Shown: positions 33,928-42,929, numbered from the stretch's first letter. The stretch: DNA of 64,000 nt from Cellulosimicrobium arenosum (GCF_014837295.1 NZ_JACYHB010000005.1:62001-126000); one strand, 5' to 3'. Numbers and translations: made by a program. Notes: generated by a model not told the origin, from the letters alone.

Positions 33928-34842
33928 CTACCAGGAGCCGTAGACGCTCGTCGACGTCGCGGAGATCTGCCGGCACAGGTCGTCGACGTCGATGTCGCGC
34001 TCCGACGCGAGGGTACGCACGGTCACCGGCAGGACGTACGGAGCGTTCGGACGGCCGCGGTAGGGGTGCGGCGTGAGGTACGGGGCGTCGGTCTCCACGA
34101 GCACCTGGCCGAGGGGGACCTCGCGCAGAGCCGCGCGCAGCCCGTCGTTGGCGCGGAACGTGACCGGACCGGCGAACGAGAGGTACCAGCCCTGCCCGGC
34201 GCAGAACCGTGCCATCGCGGCGTCGCCCGAGAAGCAGTGGAAGACCGTGCGTTCCGGCGCGCCGTCGCGGGCGAGCACGTCGAGCACCTCTGCGTGCGCG
34301 TCCCGGTCGTGGATCTGCAGCGCGAGGCCCAGCTCCTTCGCGAGCGCGACGTGGGCCCGGAACGCCTGACGCTGTACATGCTCGCCCTGGGCGCCTGTAC
34401 GGAACAGGTCCATGCCGGTCTCACCGATCGCCCGCACCCGCTCGTTCGCGCGCGCGATGGCCGCGACCTCGGCGATCGCCTCGTCGAGGGAGACCGCGTG
34501 GTGCGCCTGGGGGGCGGGCTCGAGCCCGTCCGGCCCGACCTCCCGCACCCCCCCGTGCAGCACGGCCTCGTTCGGATGGATGGCCACGGCCCCCACCACG
34601 GACGAGATCCCGCCACGCAGGAGGGCGTCGGTCCAGCGTGCCGACGGCAGGTCGCAGCCGACCTGGACGACCCGGTCCACACCTACCGCGGCTGCGCGCT
34701 CCAGGTGCGCTGCCGGGTCGGGGGCAGGGACGTCGTCGGGCAGGACGTCCGCGATCGAGTCCAGGTGCGTGTGGTTGTCGACCACGGGGACCCGGAGCGG
34801 CTCCGGGTCCGGCGGCCATCCGCGTTCGCGGTTCCTGGCCAT
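33928..34842 (-). CDS. TatD family metal-dependent hydrolase
   Basis: This 304-residue TIM-barrel hydrolase has the metal-binding VVDNHTHLDSIAD near residue 20, QVGCDLPSARW, AIGETGMDLFR, QIHDRDAHAEV, VFHCFSGDAAMARF and ETDAPYLTP, all TatD-family landmarks. Family members are 3'-5' DNases/RNases or related hydrolases. ATG 34842 has GGAGGAGG upstream. It follows metG after 58 bp, matching the conserved metG-tatD-rpfB order. Confidence 0.95.
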   Translation of the reverse strand: MARNRERGWPPDPEPLRVPVVDNHTHLDSIADVLPDDVPAPDPAAHLERAAAVGVDRVVQVGCDLPSARWTDALLRGGISSVVGAVAIHPNEAVLHGGVREVGPDGLEPAPQAHHAVSLDEAIAEVAAIARANERVRAIGETGMDLFRTGAQGEHVQRQAFRAHVALAKELGLALQIHDRDAHAEVLDVLARDGAPERTVFHCFSGDAAMARFCAGQGWYLSFAGPVTFRANDGLRAALREVPLGQVLVETDAPYLTPHPYRGRPNAPYVLPVTVRTLASERDIDVDDLCRQISATSTSVYGSW

Positions 34843-34900
34843 GCCTCCTCCTTCGCCGAGGTAGGACGTCTCGTTCGGGGACCGAGCTCCTGCGTCGGGC

Positions 34901-36703
34901 TCAGGAGGACTCGCGCAACCGGTCCAGCTCGTCCTCGACGATCGAGTCGTCGAGCTTGGTGAACACCGGGGTCGGCTTGCCCACGGGCGTGCCGGGGGCC
35001 ACCGGGCGCGGCTCCCACGCCGGGACCGTCCCACCCTCCCCCTGGCGGTAGTCGCCGGTGATGATCGGGTAGCGGCGCGAGTCGTCGTCGAGGTCCGTGA
35101 CCTCGTCGATGCGCGGCTGCGGGGCGAACGTGCCGGTTCCGCCGAACGCCTCGTGCACCTGCTGGGCCGAGTGCGGCAGGAACGGCGACAGGATCGTGTT
35201 GAGGTCGCTCACGGCCTGCGTCACCGTGTGCAGCACGGTCCCGAGCCGCTCCGGGTCGGTCTTGAGCTTCCACGGCTCGGTGTCCGAGACGTACTTGTTC
35301 ACCTCGCCGACCGTCTTCATCGCCTCGGCGACCGCGGCACGCTGGCGGTGCGTCGCGATGAGCTCGCCGACCCGGCCGAACGCCGTGGTCGTCGTGGCGA
35401 GCACGCCCTCGTCGACCGGGTGCCGCTCGCCCGGCGTCGGGATCGCGCCGAAGTTCTTGTGCACCATGCTCGCCGTGCGGTTCACGAGGTTGCCCCAGCC
35501 CGCGACGAGCTCGTCGTTGGTCCGGCGCTGGAAGTCCGCCCACGTGAAGTCGACGTCCTGCGTCTCGGGGCCCGCCGAGGCGACGTAGTAGCGGAACGCG
35601 TCCGGCTGGTAGCGCGCGAGCATGTCGCGCACGTAGATCACGACGCCGCGCGAGGACGAGAACTTCTGCCCCTCGACGTTGAGGAACTCGCTCGAGACGA
35701 CCTCGGTCGGCAGCTGCAGGTTGCCGTACGGGCCGGGCGCACCGCCCTTGCTCCCCCGGCCGTCGTACGCCAGCAGCTCGGCCGGCCAGATCTGGGAGTG
35801 GAACGTGATGTTGTCCTTTCCCATGAAGTAGTACGACCGCGCCTCCGGGTCGTTCCAGAACGCGCGCCACGCGTCCGGGTCGCCCGAGCGGCGCGCCCAC
35901 TCGATCGAGGCGGACAGGTACCCGATCACCGCGTCGAACCAGACGTAGAGGCGCTTGCTCGGGTTGTCCTCCCACCCGTCGAGCGGGACGGGGATCCCCC
36001 AGTCGATATCTCGCGTCATGGCGCGCGGGCGCACGTCGTCGAGCAGGTTGAGCGAGAACTTCAGGACGTTCGGACGCCACGCGGTGCGCGTGCGCAACCA
36101 GTCCCCCAGCGCGTCGACGAACGCCGGCAGGTCGAGGAAGAAGTGGTTCGACTCCACGAACTTCGGCGTCTCGCCGTTGATCTTGCTCTTCGGGTTGATC
36201 AGGTCGATCGCGTCGAGCTGGTTGCCGCAGTTGTCGCACTGGTCACCGCGCGCGCCGTCGTACCCGCAGATGGGGCACGTGCCCTCGATGTAGCGGTCCG
36301 GCAGCGTGCGGCCCGTGGACGGCGAGATCGCGCCCATGGTCTTCTGCTCGACCATGTAGCCGTTCTTGTGGACCGTGCGGAACATCTCCTGCACGACGGC
36401 GTAGTGGTTGCGCGTCGTGGTCCGCGTGAAGAGGTCGTACGTCAGGCCGAGCTGCTGCAGGTCCTCGGTGATGACGCGGTTGTAGCGGTCCGCGAGCTGC
36501 TGCGGGCTCACGCCCTCCTTGTCGGCCTGCACGAGGATCGGCGTGCCGTGCTCGTCCGTCCCGGAGACCATGAGGACGTCGTGACCCGCCATGCGCATGT
36601 GCCGGCTGAAGACGTCCGACGGAACACCGAAACCTGCGACGTGACCGATGTGGCGCGGGCCGTTCGCGTACGGCCACGCCACGGCCGAGAGGATGTGGGT
36701 CAT
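34901..36703 (-). CDS. metG: Methionyl-tRNA synthetase
   Basis: This 600-residue class I synthetase charges tRNA-Met. It shows [16 protein letters not shown] with the HIGH box, a zinc knuckle [18 protein letters not shown] (about 148-165), the [15 protein letters not shown] region and a KFSSSRG variant of KMSKS. The anticodon-binding domain is C-terminal, with no appended tRNA-binding module. TAGGAT ends 8 nt before ATG. It is flanked by two G5-domain cell-wall proteins. Confidence 0.97.
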   Translation of the reverse strand: MTHILSAVAWPYANGPRHIGHVAGFGVPSDVFSRHMRMAGHDVLMVSGTDEHGTPILVQADKEGVSPQQLADRYNRVITEDLQQLGLTYDLFTRTTTRNHYAVVQEMFRTVHKNGYMVEQKTMGAISPSTGRTLPDRYIEGTCPICGYDGARGDQCDNCGNQLDAIDLINPKSKINGETPKFVESNHFFLDLPAFVDALGDWLRTRTAWRPNVLKFSLNLLDDVRPRAMTRDIDWGIPVPLDGWEDNPSKRLYVWFDAVIGYLSASIEWARRSGDPDAWRAFWNDPEARSYYFMGKDNITFHSQIWPAELLAYDGRGSKGGAPGPYGNLQLPTEVVSSEFLNVEGQKFSSSRGVVIYVRDMLARYQPDAFRYYVASAGPETQDVDFTWADFQRRTNDELVAGWGNLVNRTASMVHKNFGAIPTPGERHPVDEGVLATTTTAFGRVGELIATHRQRAAVAEAMKTVGEVNKYVSDTEPWKLKTDPERLGTVLHTVTQAVSDLNTILSPFLPHSAQQVHEAFGGTGTFAPQPRIDEVTDLDDDSRRYPIITGDYRQGEGGTVPAWEPRPVAPGTPVGKPTPVFTKLDDSIVEDELDRLRESS

Positions 36704-36766
36704 GGGGCCCGATCCTAGTCGTCCGTCGCGGTCAGGCGCCCGGACGTCCGGGAGCGCACGGTCCGC

Positions 36767-38038
36767 TCAGTACCAGTTGACCGACTGCGAGTGGCTCCAC
36801 GCTCCGCACGGCGAGCCGTACGAGCCGGCGATGTAGTCCAGGCCCCACGCGATCTGCGTCGCCGGGTTGGTCGCCCAGTCGGAGCCCTTGGAGGCCATCT
36901 TCGAGCCCGGCAGCGACTGCGGGATCCCGTAGGCGCTCGACGTCGGGTTGTCCGCCGTCGTGCTCCAGCCCGACTCCTTGGTCCACAGGTTGTCGAGGCA
37001 CTGCCACTGGGCACCGGTCCAGCCGCGCTCGGCCGCCATCAGCTTCCCGATCGTCTTGGGGTCCTTCGGGCGCTCCTTGGTCCCTCGCACCACGACCTTG
37101 TCCACGGGCTTCGTGGTGACCTCGTCGGACACGACGTCGCTGGACTCCTCCGAGCCGTCGACGAGCGTGACGTCGGCGACGGTGGTCCGCGTGCCCTTCT
37201 TGCCCTCGCGCTTCACGACGGCGGGGTCGTCGGTGTAGCGCGACGAGTCGGACTTCTCGACGGTCTCGAACGGCAGCGCCTTCGTGGTCTTCTCGCGCTT
37301 CACCTCGACCCGCTGCACCACCAGGGCGACGGCGGCGTCCGCCTCGTCGTCCTCGGTCGGGCGCACGCTCACCCGGTCGAGCTCACCGAGCTCGACGTCG
37401 GCCTCGGCGAGCACCGCGTCGGCACCGGCGCTGCCGTCGGGGACGGTCACCGTCTCGTCGTCGGCGACGACCTCGACCGGACCGTCGGTGTCGAGCCTGA
37501 TCCCGAGCGACGCACGCTCGCCGGAGCGCGACGCGACGAGGCTGACGTCGTCACCGCGCGCTGCGAGCGTGTCGAGGGCCTCGTTCGCGTCGAGAGCGGT
37601 GAGCCAGACGTCCGAGGGCTTCCCGTCCGTCTCGACGGTGACCTTCTTGCCCAGGCGAACGACGACGTCGGAGCCCTCGTGCAGCGGCTGGGCCGGGTCC
37701 GGGGCGACCGCGTCGCGATCGTCGACCTCGACCCCTGCCGCGTCGAGGGCACCGGCGACCGTCCCTGCGGTGGTGGTCACGGTCCGGGTCGACCCGTCGA
37801 CGTCGACCGTGACGGTCTTGCTCGCGTGGCTGTAGGTCACCGCACCGGTCCCGACGAACGCGAGCGCGGTCGCGGCAGCGACGACGGTGAGCCGCCGACG
37901 ACGGGACGAGCGGTTCAGGGCGCGCCGGTTCGCGCGCGTGGTCGGCGTCGTGGTGTCGGACGCCGTGCCGCCGTCGGGAGTCTGGTGGACGTCCTCGGGC
38001 GCGACCGCGGGCGCGGTCGTACGGAAGGGGTTGCGCAT
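36767..38038 (-). CDS. G5/DUF348 protein with lysozyme-like C-terminal domain (Rpf paralogue 3)
   Basis: This 423-residue protein has the same layout as the paralogue at 32620. It begins MRNPFRTTAPAVAPEDVHQ, with a signal anchor LTVVAAATALAFVGTGAVTY (about 52-71). Three DUF348 modules and a G5 domain follow, up to VVVRGTKERP (about 335). The C-terminal domain is LDNLWTKESGWSTTADNPTS and GIPQSLPGSKMASKG, ending GAWSHSQSVNWY. Its NPFR start and G5 region are closest to rpf1, while its catalytic domain matches rpf2, so it looks like a chimera of the two. Its promoter shares 23 identical bases with that of rpf1. Confidence 0.88.
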   Translation of the reverse strand: MRNPFRTTAPAVAPEDVHQTPDGGTASDTTTPTTRANRRALNRSSRRRRLTVVAAATALAFVGTGAVTYSHASKTVTVDVDGSTRTVTTTAGTVAGALDAAGVEVDDRDAVAPDPAQPLHEGSDVVVRLGKKVTVETDGKPSDVWLTALDANEALDTLAARGDDVSLVASRSGERASLGIRLDTDGPVEVVADDETVTVPDGSAGADAVLAEADVELGELDRVSVRPTEDDEADAAVALVVQRVEVKREKTTKALPFETVEKSDSSRYTDDPAVVKREGKKGTRTTVADVTLVDGSEESSDVVSDEVTTKPVDKVVVRGTKERPKDPKTIGKLMAAERGWTGAQWQCLDNLWTKESGWSTTADNPTSSAYGIPQSLPGSKMASKGSDWATNPATQIAWGLDYIAGSYGSPCGAWSHSQSVNWY

Positions 38039-38219
38039 GGTGGTCCAAGTCTTCGGGAGGTATCCGGGCCCGGCCGGATGTCCGCACGCCTCGTGGAGAC
38101 GCGGGAGTCCGTTCCGGTTCAGCCCGTCCGGCCGTGAGTCGGCGTCACGCCTGGTGCGCGTCCGACGCCGCGAGCTCGCGTGGCCGATACACCTTCCAGG
38201 TGCATCCTGCAGCACGAGA
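38039..38219 (-). promoter_or_regulatory. Long 5' leader of rpf3
   Basis: About 180 nt separate the predicted start site near 38219 from ATG 38038. Several GC-rich stems are possible. The leader has no obvious sequence similarity to the rpf1 leader beyond the promoter, and no small frame looks real. A structured regulatory RNA is possible but not identified. The 302-bp gap between this gene and the next one (38039-38340) otherwise holds only the promoter. Confidence 0.35.
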
Positions 38220-38221
38220 CA

Positions 38222-38254
38222 ATCGACCGTAACCGATCCGTTATGAACGACCAA
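38222..38254 (-). promoter_or_regulatory. rpf3 promoter with direct-repeat box
   Basis: TTGGTC (38254-38249), a 17-bp spacer and TACGGT (38231-38226) form the promoter. ATAAC-N6-GTTAC (38244-38229) lies in the spacer and -10. The 23-bp block 38222-38244 is identical to 31496-31518 upstream of rpf1, while flanks differ, so the block is either recently duplicated or under selection. Confidence 0.6.
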
Positions 38255-38340
38255 ACCACGCGGGGACGCTCCCAGACTCTTCACGAACGCTCACCGGGGC
38301 GTGCACCCGGTGGTCGCGAGCGCGCGGCGATATCGGACGA

Positions 38341-39597
38341 TCAGGACGCAGGGCTGATCGCGACGCGCACGAGCCGGTCGTCCCCGCTGCGCGGCTCGCC
38401 GCGTCCGTCGGTGTTGTTCGTCAGGACGTAGAGGGCCGACGACCCGTCCTCGCCCTGCTCGACCGCGGGATCGACGAGCACGGCGCGCAACCGGCCCAGG
38501 TCCTCGACCACCACCTGGGGCTCACCGAACGCGTCGGCGGACGACCCGCCGTCGGGCGACGCGAACGGGACGCGCCACAGCCGCTCGCCTCCCAGCCCTG
38601 CGAGGTACGCGCCCTCGCGCGTGGCGGCGAGACCGCTGGGCGAGGCGTCGTCGGTCCCCCAGATCGCGACCGGGTCCACGAACCCGTCGGCCTGCCCGCC
38701 CGATCCCTCGACGTCGGGCCAGCCGTAGTTGCCACCGGGTTCGACGACGTTGAGCTCGTCCCACGTGTTCTGCCCGAACTCGCTCGCGAGCATCCGCCCC
38801 GTCGGGTCCCAGGCGATCCCCTGGACGTTGCGGTGCCCGAGGCTCCACACCGGCGACCCGGGCTCCGGATTGTCGGGGGCGGGCTCGCCGTCGACCGTGA
38901 TGCGCAGGATCTTCCCACCGAGCGACCCGGGATCCTGCGACGTGCCGTCCTGCGTCGCGTCCCCGGTCGCGACGTAGAGGAACCCGTCGGGACCGAAGGC
39001 GAGCCGTCCCCCGTCGTGGAACTGCGCGGCGGGGATCCCGTCGAGCACGACGTCGAGCTCGGACAGCCCGGTACCGTCCAGCGTCCCGCGCAGCACCTCG
39101 TTCCCGTCCGCGGCCGTGCGGTACACGAACACCTCGCCCGCGCCGTCGCCCCCCTCGGGACCCACCGCGACCCCGAGCAGTCCCGACTCGCCGCCCGTCA
39201 CCGTCTCGTCCCGCAGCTCGTCGGCACCGGGCCCGCCCACGTCCTGGATCTCGCCCGAGTCGGGGTCGACGACCACGAGACCGCGCTCGTCGCGCAGCGA
39301 GACGAGCAGCGTCCCGTCCGGCAGGCCCGCGAGCCCCCACGGCGCGTCGAGGCCGGTCGCGACGTCGGCCACCTCGACCTCCACGTCGGGGACGACGACG
39401 AGCCCCGTCTCACCGGACGGCGTCGGGTCGGTCTCGGCCGGCTCCTCCGGGGGCTCCGAGGAGGCGTCGGACGTCGCGGGCGGACCGCCCGAGCCGGAGC
39501 CGGTGGGCGAAGGCCCCTGCCCGGACGAGCAGGCCGCGAGCGCCGCGGCGAGCACACCGATGACGACGGCGGCTCCGCGCCGACAGCAATTTCGCAT
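38341..39597 (-). CDS. PQQ-dependent (Glc/sorbosone-type) sugar dehydrogenase lipoprotein
   Basis: This 418-residue secreted lipoprotein has signal MRNCCRRGAAVVIGVLAAAL followed by lipobox LAAC (Cys at about 23) and a Ser/Pro/Glu/Thr linker to about residue 65. The GSDH beta-propeller follows: LDAPWGLAGLPDGTLLVS, GESGLLGVAVGP, HDGGRLAFGPDGFLYVATGD, WSLGHRNVQGIAWDP, GGNYGWPDVEG. It probably oxidises aldoses at the cell surface with PQQ or a similar cofactor. Its linker is a plausible O-mannosylation site. Confidence 0.92.
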   Translation of the reverse strand: MRNCCRRGAAVVIGVLAAALAACSSGQGPSPTGSGSGGPPATSDASSEPPEEPAETDPTPSGETGLVVVPDVEVEVADVATGLDAPWGLAGLPDGTLLVSLRDERGLVVVDPDSGEIQDVGGPGADELRDETVTGGESGLLGVAVGPEGGDGAGEVFVYRTAADGNEVLRGTLDGTGLSELDVVLDGIPAAQFHDGGRLAFGPDGFLYVATGDATQDGTSQDPGSLGGKILRITVDGEPAPDNPEPGSPVWSLGHRNVQGIAWDPTGRMLASEFGQNTWDELNVVEPGGNYGWPDVEGSGGQADGFVDPVAIWGTDDASPSGLAATREGAYLAGLGGERLWRVPFASPDGGSSADAFGEPQVVVEDLGRLRAVLVDPAVEQGEDGSSALYVLTNNTDGRGEPRSGDDRLVRVAISPAS

Positions 39598-39630
39598 CAC
39601 CCCATCGTCGCGGTTCAGGCGCCCGCCCGC

Positions 39631-39696
39631 GAGGTCGACCCGTACGTCCGAGATCGACCCTCGGTGGGTCGACGTCACGACGTACAGGTCGATCTC
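39631..39696. terminator. Nested hairpin between alaC and the sugar dehydrogenase
   Basis: Outer arms GAGGTCGACC (39631-39640) and GGTCGATCTC (39687-39696), middle arms GTACGTC (39642-39648) and GACGTAC (39679-39685), and inner TCGACCC/GGGTCGA (39654-39660/39666-39672) form a long nested cruciform just downstream of the alaC stop. It is probably the alaC terminator; the symmetry is greater than a terminator needs. Confidence 0.55.
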
Positions 39697-39701
39697 GCGG
39701 G

Positions 39702-40883
39702 TCAGAGGCGCGTGAGGCCGCGCTTCAGGCCGCGGATCGCCTGGGCGATGCGGTGCTCGTTCTCGATGAGCGCGAAGCGGACGAACTCGTCGCCGCCCGG
39801 GCCGAAGCCGACGCCCGGCGAGACCGCGACGTCGCACTCGGAGACGATGTGGGTCGCGAACTCGATCGAGCCCATGTCGCGGTACGGCTCGGGGATGCGC
39901 GCCCACGCGAACATCGTGCCGCCCGGCTTGTGGATGTCCCAGCCGATGCGCTGCAGGCCGTCGTGGAGGGCGTCGCGCCGGGACTCGTACACGCCCGAGA
40001 CCTCCTGCGGGTACTCGGTCGCCTCGTTGAGCGTCACGGTCGCTGCGATCTGGATGGGCTGGAACGTGCCGTAGTCGAGGTAGCTCTTGAGCTTCGCGAG
40101 CGCGCCCACGACGTCGCGGCGGCCCACGAGGAACGCCACGCGCCAGCCCGCCATGGAGAACGACTTCGTCATGGAGTACAGCTCGACGGCGACCTCGCGC
40201 GCGCCGTCGCACTCCATGATCGACGGCGGGCGGAACCCGTCGAACGTCATGTCGGCGTAGGCGAGGTCGTGCACGAGCACGACGTCCTTGTCGCGCGCCC
40301 AGTCGACGAGGCGCTGCAGGTCCTCCTTGGTCGCGACGGTCGTCGTCGGGTTGTGCGGGAACGACAGCACGACCACGCGCGGCTTGGGCCAGCCCAGCTC
40401 CCACGCCTCGATGATGCGATCGATGTACCCCGCGGCGTCCGTCCCGTCGCCGATGGGGACCTGCCGGGCGTCGGCACCCGCGAAGTAGGGACCCCAGATG
40501 TGGATGGGGTAGCTCGGGGTCGGGACGAGCGCGACGTCGCCCGGCTGCAGCAGCACCCACATGAGGTGGCTGAAGCCCTCCTTGGCGCCGATCGTCGAGA
40601 TGATCTCCGTCTCCGGGTCGAGGCTCACACCGAACCTGCGCTGGTACAGGCCCGCGACGGCCTCGCGCAGCTTGGGGATCCCCCGCGACGCCGAGTAGCG
40701 GTGGTTGCGCGTGTTGTGCGCGGCCTCCGCGAGCTTCTCGACCGCGATCTCCGGGCTCGGCAGGTCCGGGTTGCCGAACCCCAGGTCCACGACGTCGCGA
40801 CCTGCTCGGCGTGCCTCGATCTTCAGCCCGTCGATGATCGTGAAGACGTAGGGCGGCAGACCGGGGATCCGGCGGAACTCCAT
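39702..40883 (-). CDS. alaC: Aminotransferase class I/II, AlaC-like
   Basis: This 393-residue PLP enzyme aligns from memory with E. coli AlaC (YfdZ), the glutamate-pyruvate aminotransferase. It has LPPYVFTIIDGLKIEARRAG, YSASRGIPKLREAVAGLY, TPSYPIHIWGPYFAGA, FPHNPTTTVAT, HDLAYADMTFDG (Asp206, Tyr209) and the Schiff-base Lys240 in YSMTKSFSMAGWR. SPGVGFGPGGDEFVRFALIE is near the C-terminus. It converts pyruvate and glutamate to alanine and 2-oxoglutarate. ATG 40883 gives the expected N-terminus. Confidence 0.93.
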   Translation of the reverse strand: MEFRRIPGLPPYVFTIIDGLKIEARRAGRDVVDLGFGNPDLPSPEIAVEKLAEAAHNTRNHRYSASRGIPKLREAVAGLYQRRFGVSLDPETEIISTIGAKEGFSHLMWVLLQPGDVALVPTPSYPIHIWGPYFAGADARQVPIGDGTDAAGYIDRIIEAWELGWPKPRVVVLSFPHNPTTTVATKEDLQRLVDWARDKDVVLVHDLAYADMTFDGFRPPSIMECDGAREVAVELYSMTKSFSMAGWRVAFLVGRRDVVGALAKLKSYLDYGTFQPIQIAATVTLNEATEYPQEVSGVYESRRDALHDGLQRIGWDIHKPGGTMFAWARIPEPYRDMGSIEFATHIVSECDVAVSPGVGFGPGGDEFVRFALIENEHRIAQAIRGLKRGLTRL

Positions 40884-41070
40884 CGCAGTGCTCCAGCTCT
40901 GTGCAGGTGCCCGCGCGGGGCTCGCGCGGGACTCGGGTCCCGGAAGCGTACGCCCGCGCCTGCGGGCCCGCCGTCGCGTCTCGCCCAGGCCCTTGCACCT
41001 CACGTGGCGTGAGGGCCTACGGTCGTCGGGAGCGGCGGCGACGTACCGCCGCCCGGCGAGGGAGACGGAC

Positions 41071-41451
41071 ATGACACGCTTGGTCCCGTACCTGACGGTG
41101 CACGACGGCGCGGCGGCCGTCGCGTTCTACGCCGCGGCGTTCGGAGCGCGCGAGACGGGAGAGCGCTACGACGACGGCACGAAGATCGGGTTCGTCGCCC
41201 TCGGCATCGGTACGGACGTCTTCTACCTGTCGGACGAGTACCACGACCACGGCGCGTACGCCCCGGCGACCGTCGGGCACAGCACGAGCGCCGTCGTGCT
41301 CGAGGTCGACGACGTCGACGCGACCTACGCCGCGGCGGTCGCGGCCGGCGCGACGCCCGACCGCGAGCCCACCGAGCAGGACGGCGAGCGGCGCGGCTGG
41401 CTCGTCGACCCGTTCGGGCACCGGTGGGCCCTGAGCACCCCCACGCGGTGA
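41071..41451 (+). CDS. VOC family protein (PhnB-like)
   Basis: This 126-residue VOC protein has MTRLVPYLTVHDGAAAVAFY, AFGARETGERYDD, LEVDDVDATYAAAVAAGATP and GWLVDPFGHRWALSTP, the PhnB/glyoxalase-like double module. GAGGGAGAC precedes ATG 41071. The next gene, a MerR-VOC fusion, starts 3 bp after its stop, so they are one operon. It may bind or modify a toxic small molecule sensed by the neighbour. Confidence 0.9.
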   Translation: MTRLVPYLTVHDGAAAVAFYAAAFGARETGERYDDGTKIGFVALGIGTDVFYLSDEYHDHGAYAPATVGHSTSAVVLEVDDVDATYAAAVAAGATPDREPTEQDGERRGWLVDPFGHRWALSTPTR

Positions 41452-41454
41452 ACC

Positions 41455-42285
41455 GTGAGCAGCGAGGGGTCGAGCACCTGGCGCGTCGGTGAGCTCGCCG
41501 CCACCTCGGGGCTGACCGTGCGCACCCTGCACCACTACGACGACGTCGGCCTGCTGCGTCCAGACCGGACGCCGGCCGGGCACCGCGTCTACCGTCGCGA
41601 GCACGTCGAGCGGCTCTACCGGATCAGCGTCCTGCGGCGGTTCGGCACACCGCTCGACGAGATCTCGCGTGCTCTCGACGATCCCTCGTGGCGGCTCGAC
41701 GGCGCGCTGCGCAACCACCTCGCCGCGCTCGAGCACGAGGTGCTGCGCACCGAGCGGCTGCTCCACCGGCTCACCGACGCGAGCACGTCGCTCCCCGGCG
41801 GAAGCGGCCCGGCGTCGTCGAGCGACGACGAGCCCGACACCGACGTCTGCCGCCGGCTGCTCGCGGTGCTCGAGGACACCGGGCTCGCGGCGACCGAACC
41901 GCTGCGCAGGATCGCGGTCCTCGTCTACGCGGACCTCGGGCGCGCCCACGAGCACCTCGTGCGCGTCTTCGGTCTGGAGCCCGGCCCGGTGCACCGTGAC
42001 GACCAGGGTGAGGTCGTGCACGCCGAGGTGCGCACGGTGGACGGACTCGTGCTGCTGCACCGGGTCGCGCCGCGGTGGCGGCTCGCCTCGCCCGCGGCGC
42101 TCGGCGCGGCGACCGGGATGCTGGTCGTCACCGTGCAGGACGTCGACGCGCACCACGCCGCCGTCGTGGCGCGCGGGGGGACGATCACGTTCGGCCCGAC
42201 GGACCAGCCCTACGGGGTGCGCGAGTACGGCGCGCTCGGGCCGGAGGACGAGCCGTGGTCGTTCTGGACCCCGCGCCGGGCCTGA
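41455..42285 (+). CDS. MerR-type regulator fused to a VOC domain
   Basis: This 276-residue protein has an N-terminal MerR winged helix (about 8-77: WRVGELAATSGLTVRTLHHY, GLLRPDRTPAGHRVYRREHV) and a coiled-coil dimer helix (about 78-108). Ser/Asp linker and helical segments follow. A C-terminal VOC domain (about 152-272) shows IAVLVYADLGRAHEHLVRVF, VTVQDVDAHHAAVVARGG and the closing GALGPEDEPWSFWTP. The VOC part probably senses a small ligand in place of the usual GyrI or TipAS domain. It is directly downstream of a stand-alone VOC gene. Confidence 0.88.
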   Translation: MSSEGSSTWRVGELAATSGLTVRTLHHYDDVGLLRPDRTPAGHRVYRREHVERLYRISVLRRFGTPLDEISRALDDPSWRLDGALRNHLAALEHEVLRTERLLHRLTDASTSLPGGSGPASSSDDEPDTDVCRRLLAVLEDTGLAATEPLRRIAVLVYADLGRAHEHLVRVFGLEPGPVHRDDQGEVVHAEVRTVDGLVLLHRVAPRWRLASPAALGAATGMLVVTVQDVDAHHAAVVARGGTITFGPTDQPYGVREYGALGPEDEPWSFWTPRRA

Positions 42286-42324
42286 CTCCTGCCGACCGCA
42301 CCGGCACGGTGGCAGAGTGGGACC

Positions 42325-42921
42325 ATGACCGAGCTGACCCCGGACCGCCGCGCCCTGATCGTCGTCGACGTCCAGCCCACGTTCTGCGAGGGCGGCGAGC
42401 TCGCCGTCGAGGGTGGGAACGACGTCGCGCAGCGCATCGCGGACTTCGCGCGCGACCACCGCGGCGACTACGACCTCGTCGTGACGACCCAGGACTGGCA
42501 CGTCGACCCCGGTGACCACTGGAGCGCGTCCCCCGACTTCGTCGACACCTGGCCGCCGCACGGGGTGGCGGGGACGCCGAACGCCGAGCTGCACCCCGCG
42601 CTCGCAGGGCTCGACGCGGACGTGGCCGTGAAGAAGGGCGAGTACCGGGCGGCCTACTCGGGCTTCGAGGGAGTCGACCCGCAGGGACGCGAGCTCGCGG
42701 ACCTGCTGCGGGCCGCGGGCGTCGGGACGGTCGACGTCGTCGGCATCGCGGAGTCGCACTGCGTGCGGGCGACGGCCCTGGACGCCCACGCGCTCGGGCT
42801 CGCGACGCGGGTGCTCACCGACCTCACGGTGCCGGTGACGCCGGAGCTGGGCGCCGCGGCGCGCGAGGAGCTCCGGGCGGCAGGCGTCGAGCTGGACGTG
42901 AGCACCGTCGTCGGGCACTGA
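42325..42921 (+). CDS. pncA: Nicotinamidase / isochorismatase-family hydrolase
   Basis: This 198-residue enzyme converts nicotinamide to nicotinate in NAD salvage (and would activate pyrazinamide-like drugs). Catalytic residues are visible: Asp15 in LIVVDVQ, a Lys in AVKKGEY (about 103-104) and Cys146 in GIAESHCVRATALDA. Metal ligands Asp57, His59 and His65 lie in TQDWHVDPGDHW. CAGAGT ends 6 nt before ATG 42325, suggesting a leaderless message. A hairpin follows the stop. Confidence 0.93.
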   Translation: MTELTPDRRALIVVDVQPTFCEGGELAVEGGNDVAQRIADFARDHRGDYDLVVTTQDWHVDPGDHWSASPDFVDTWPPHGVAGTPNAELHPALAGLDADVAVKKGEYRAAYSGFEGVDPQGRELADLLRAAGVGTVDVVGIAESHCVRATALDAHALGLATRVLTDLTVPVTPELGAAAREELRAAGVELDVSTVVGH

Positions 42922-42929
42922 TCCCCGAC

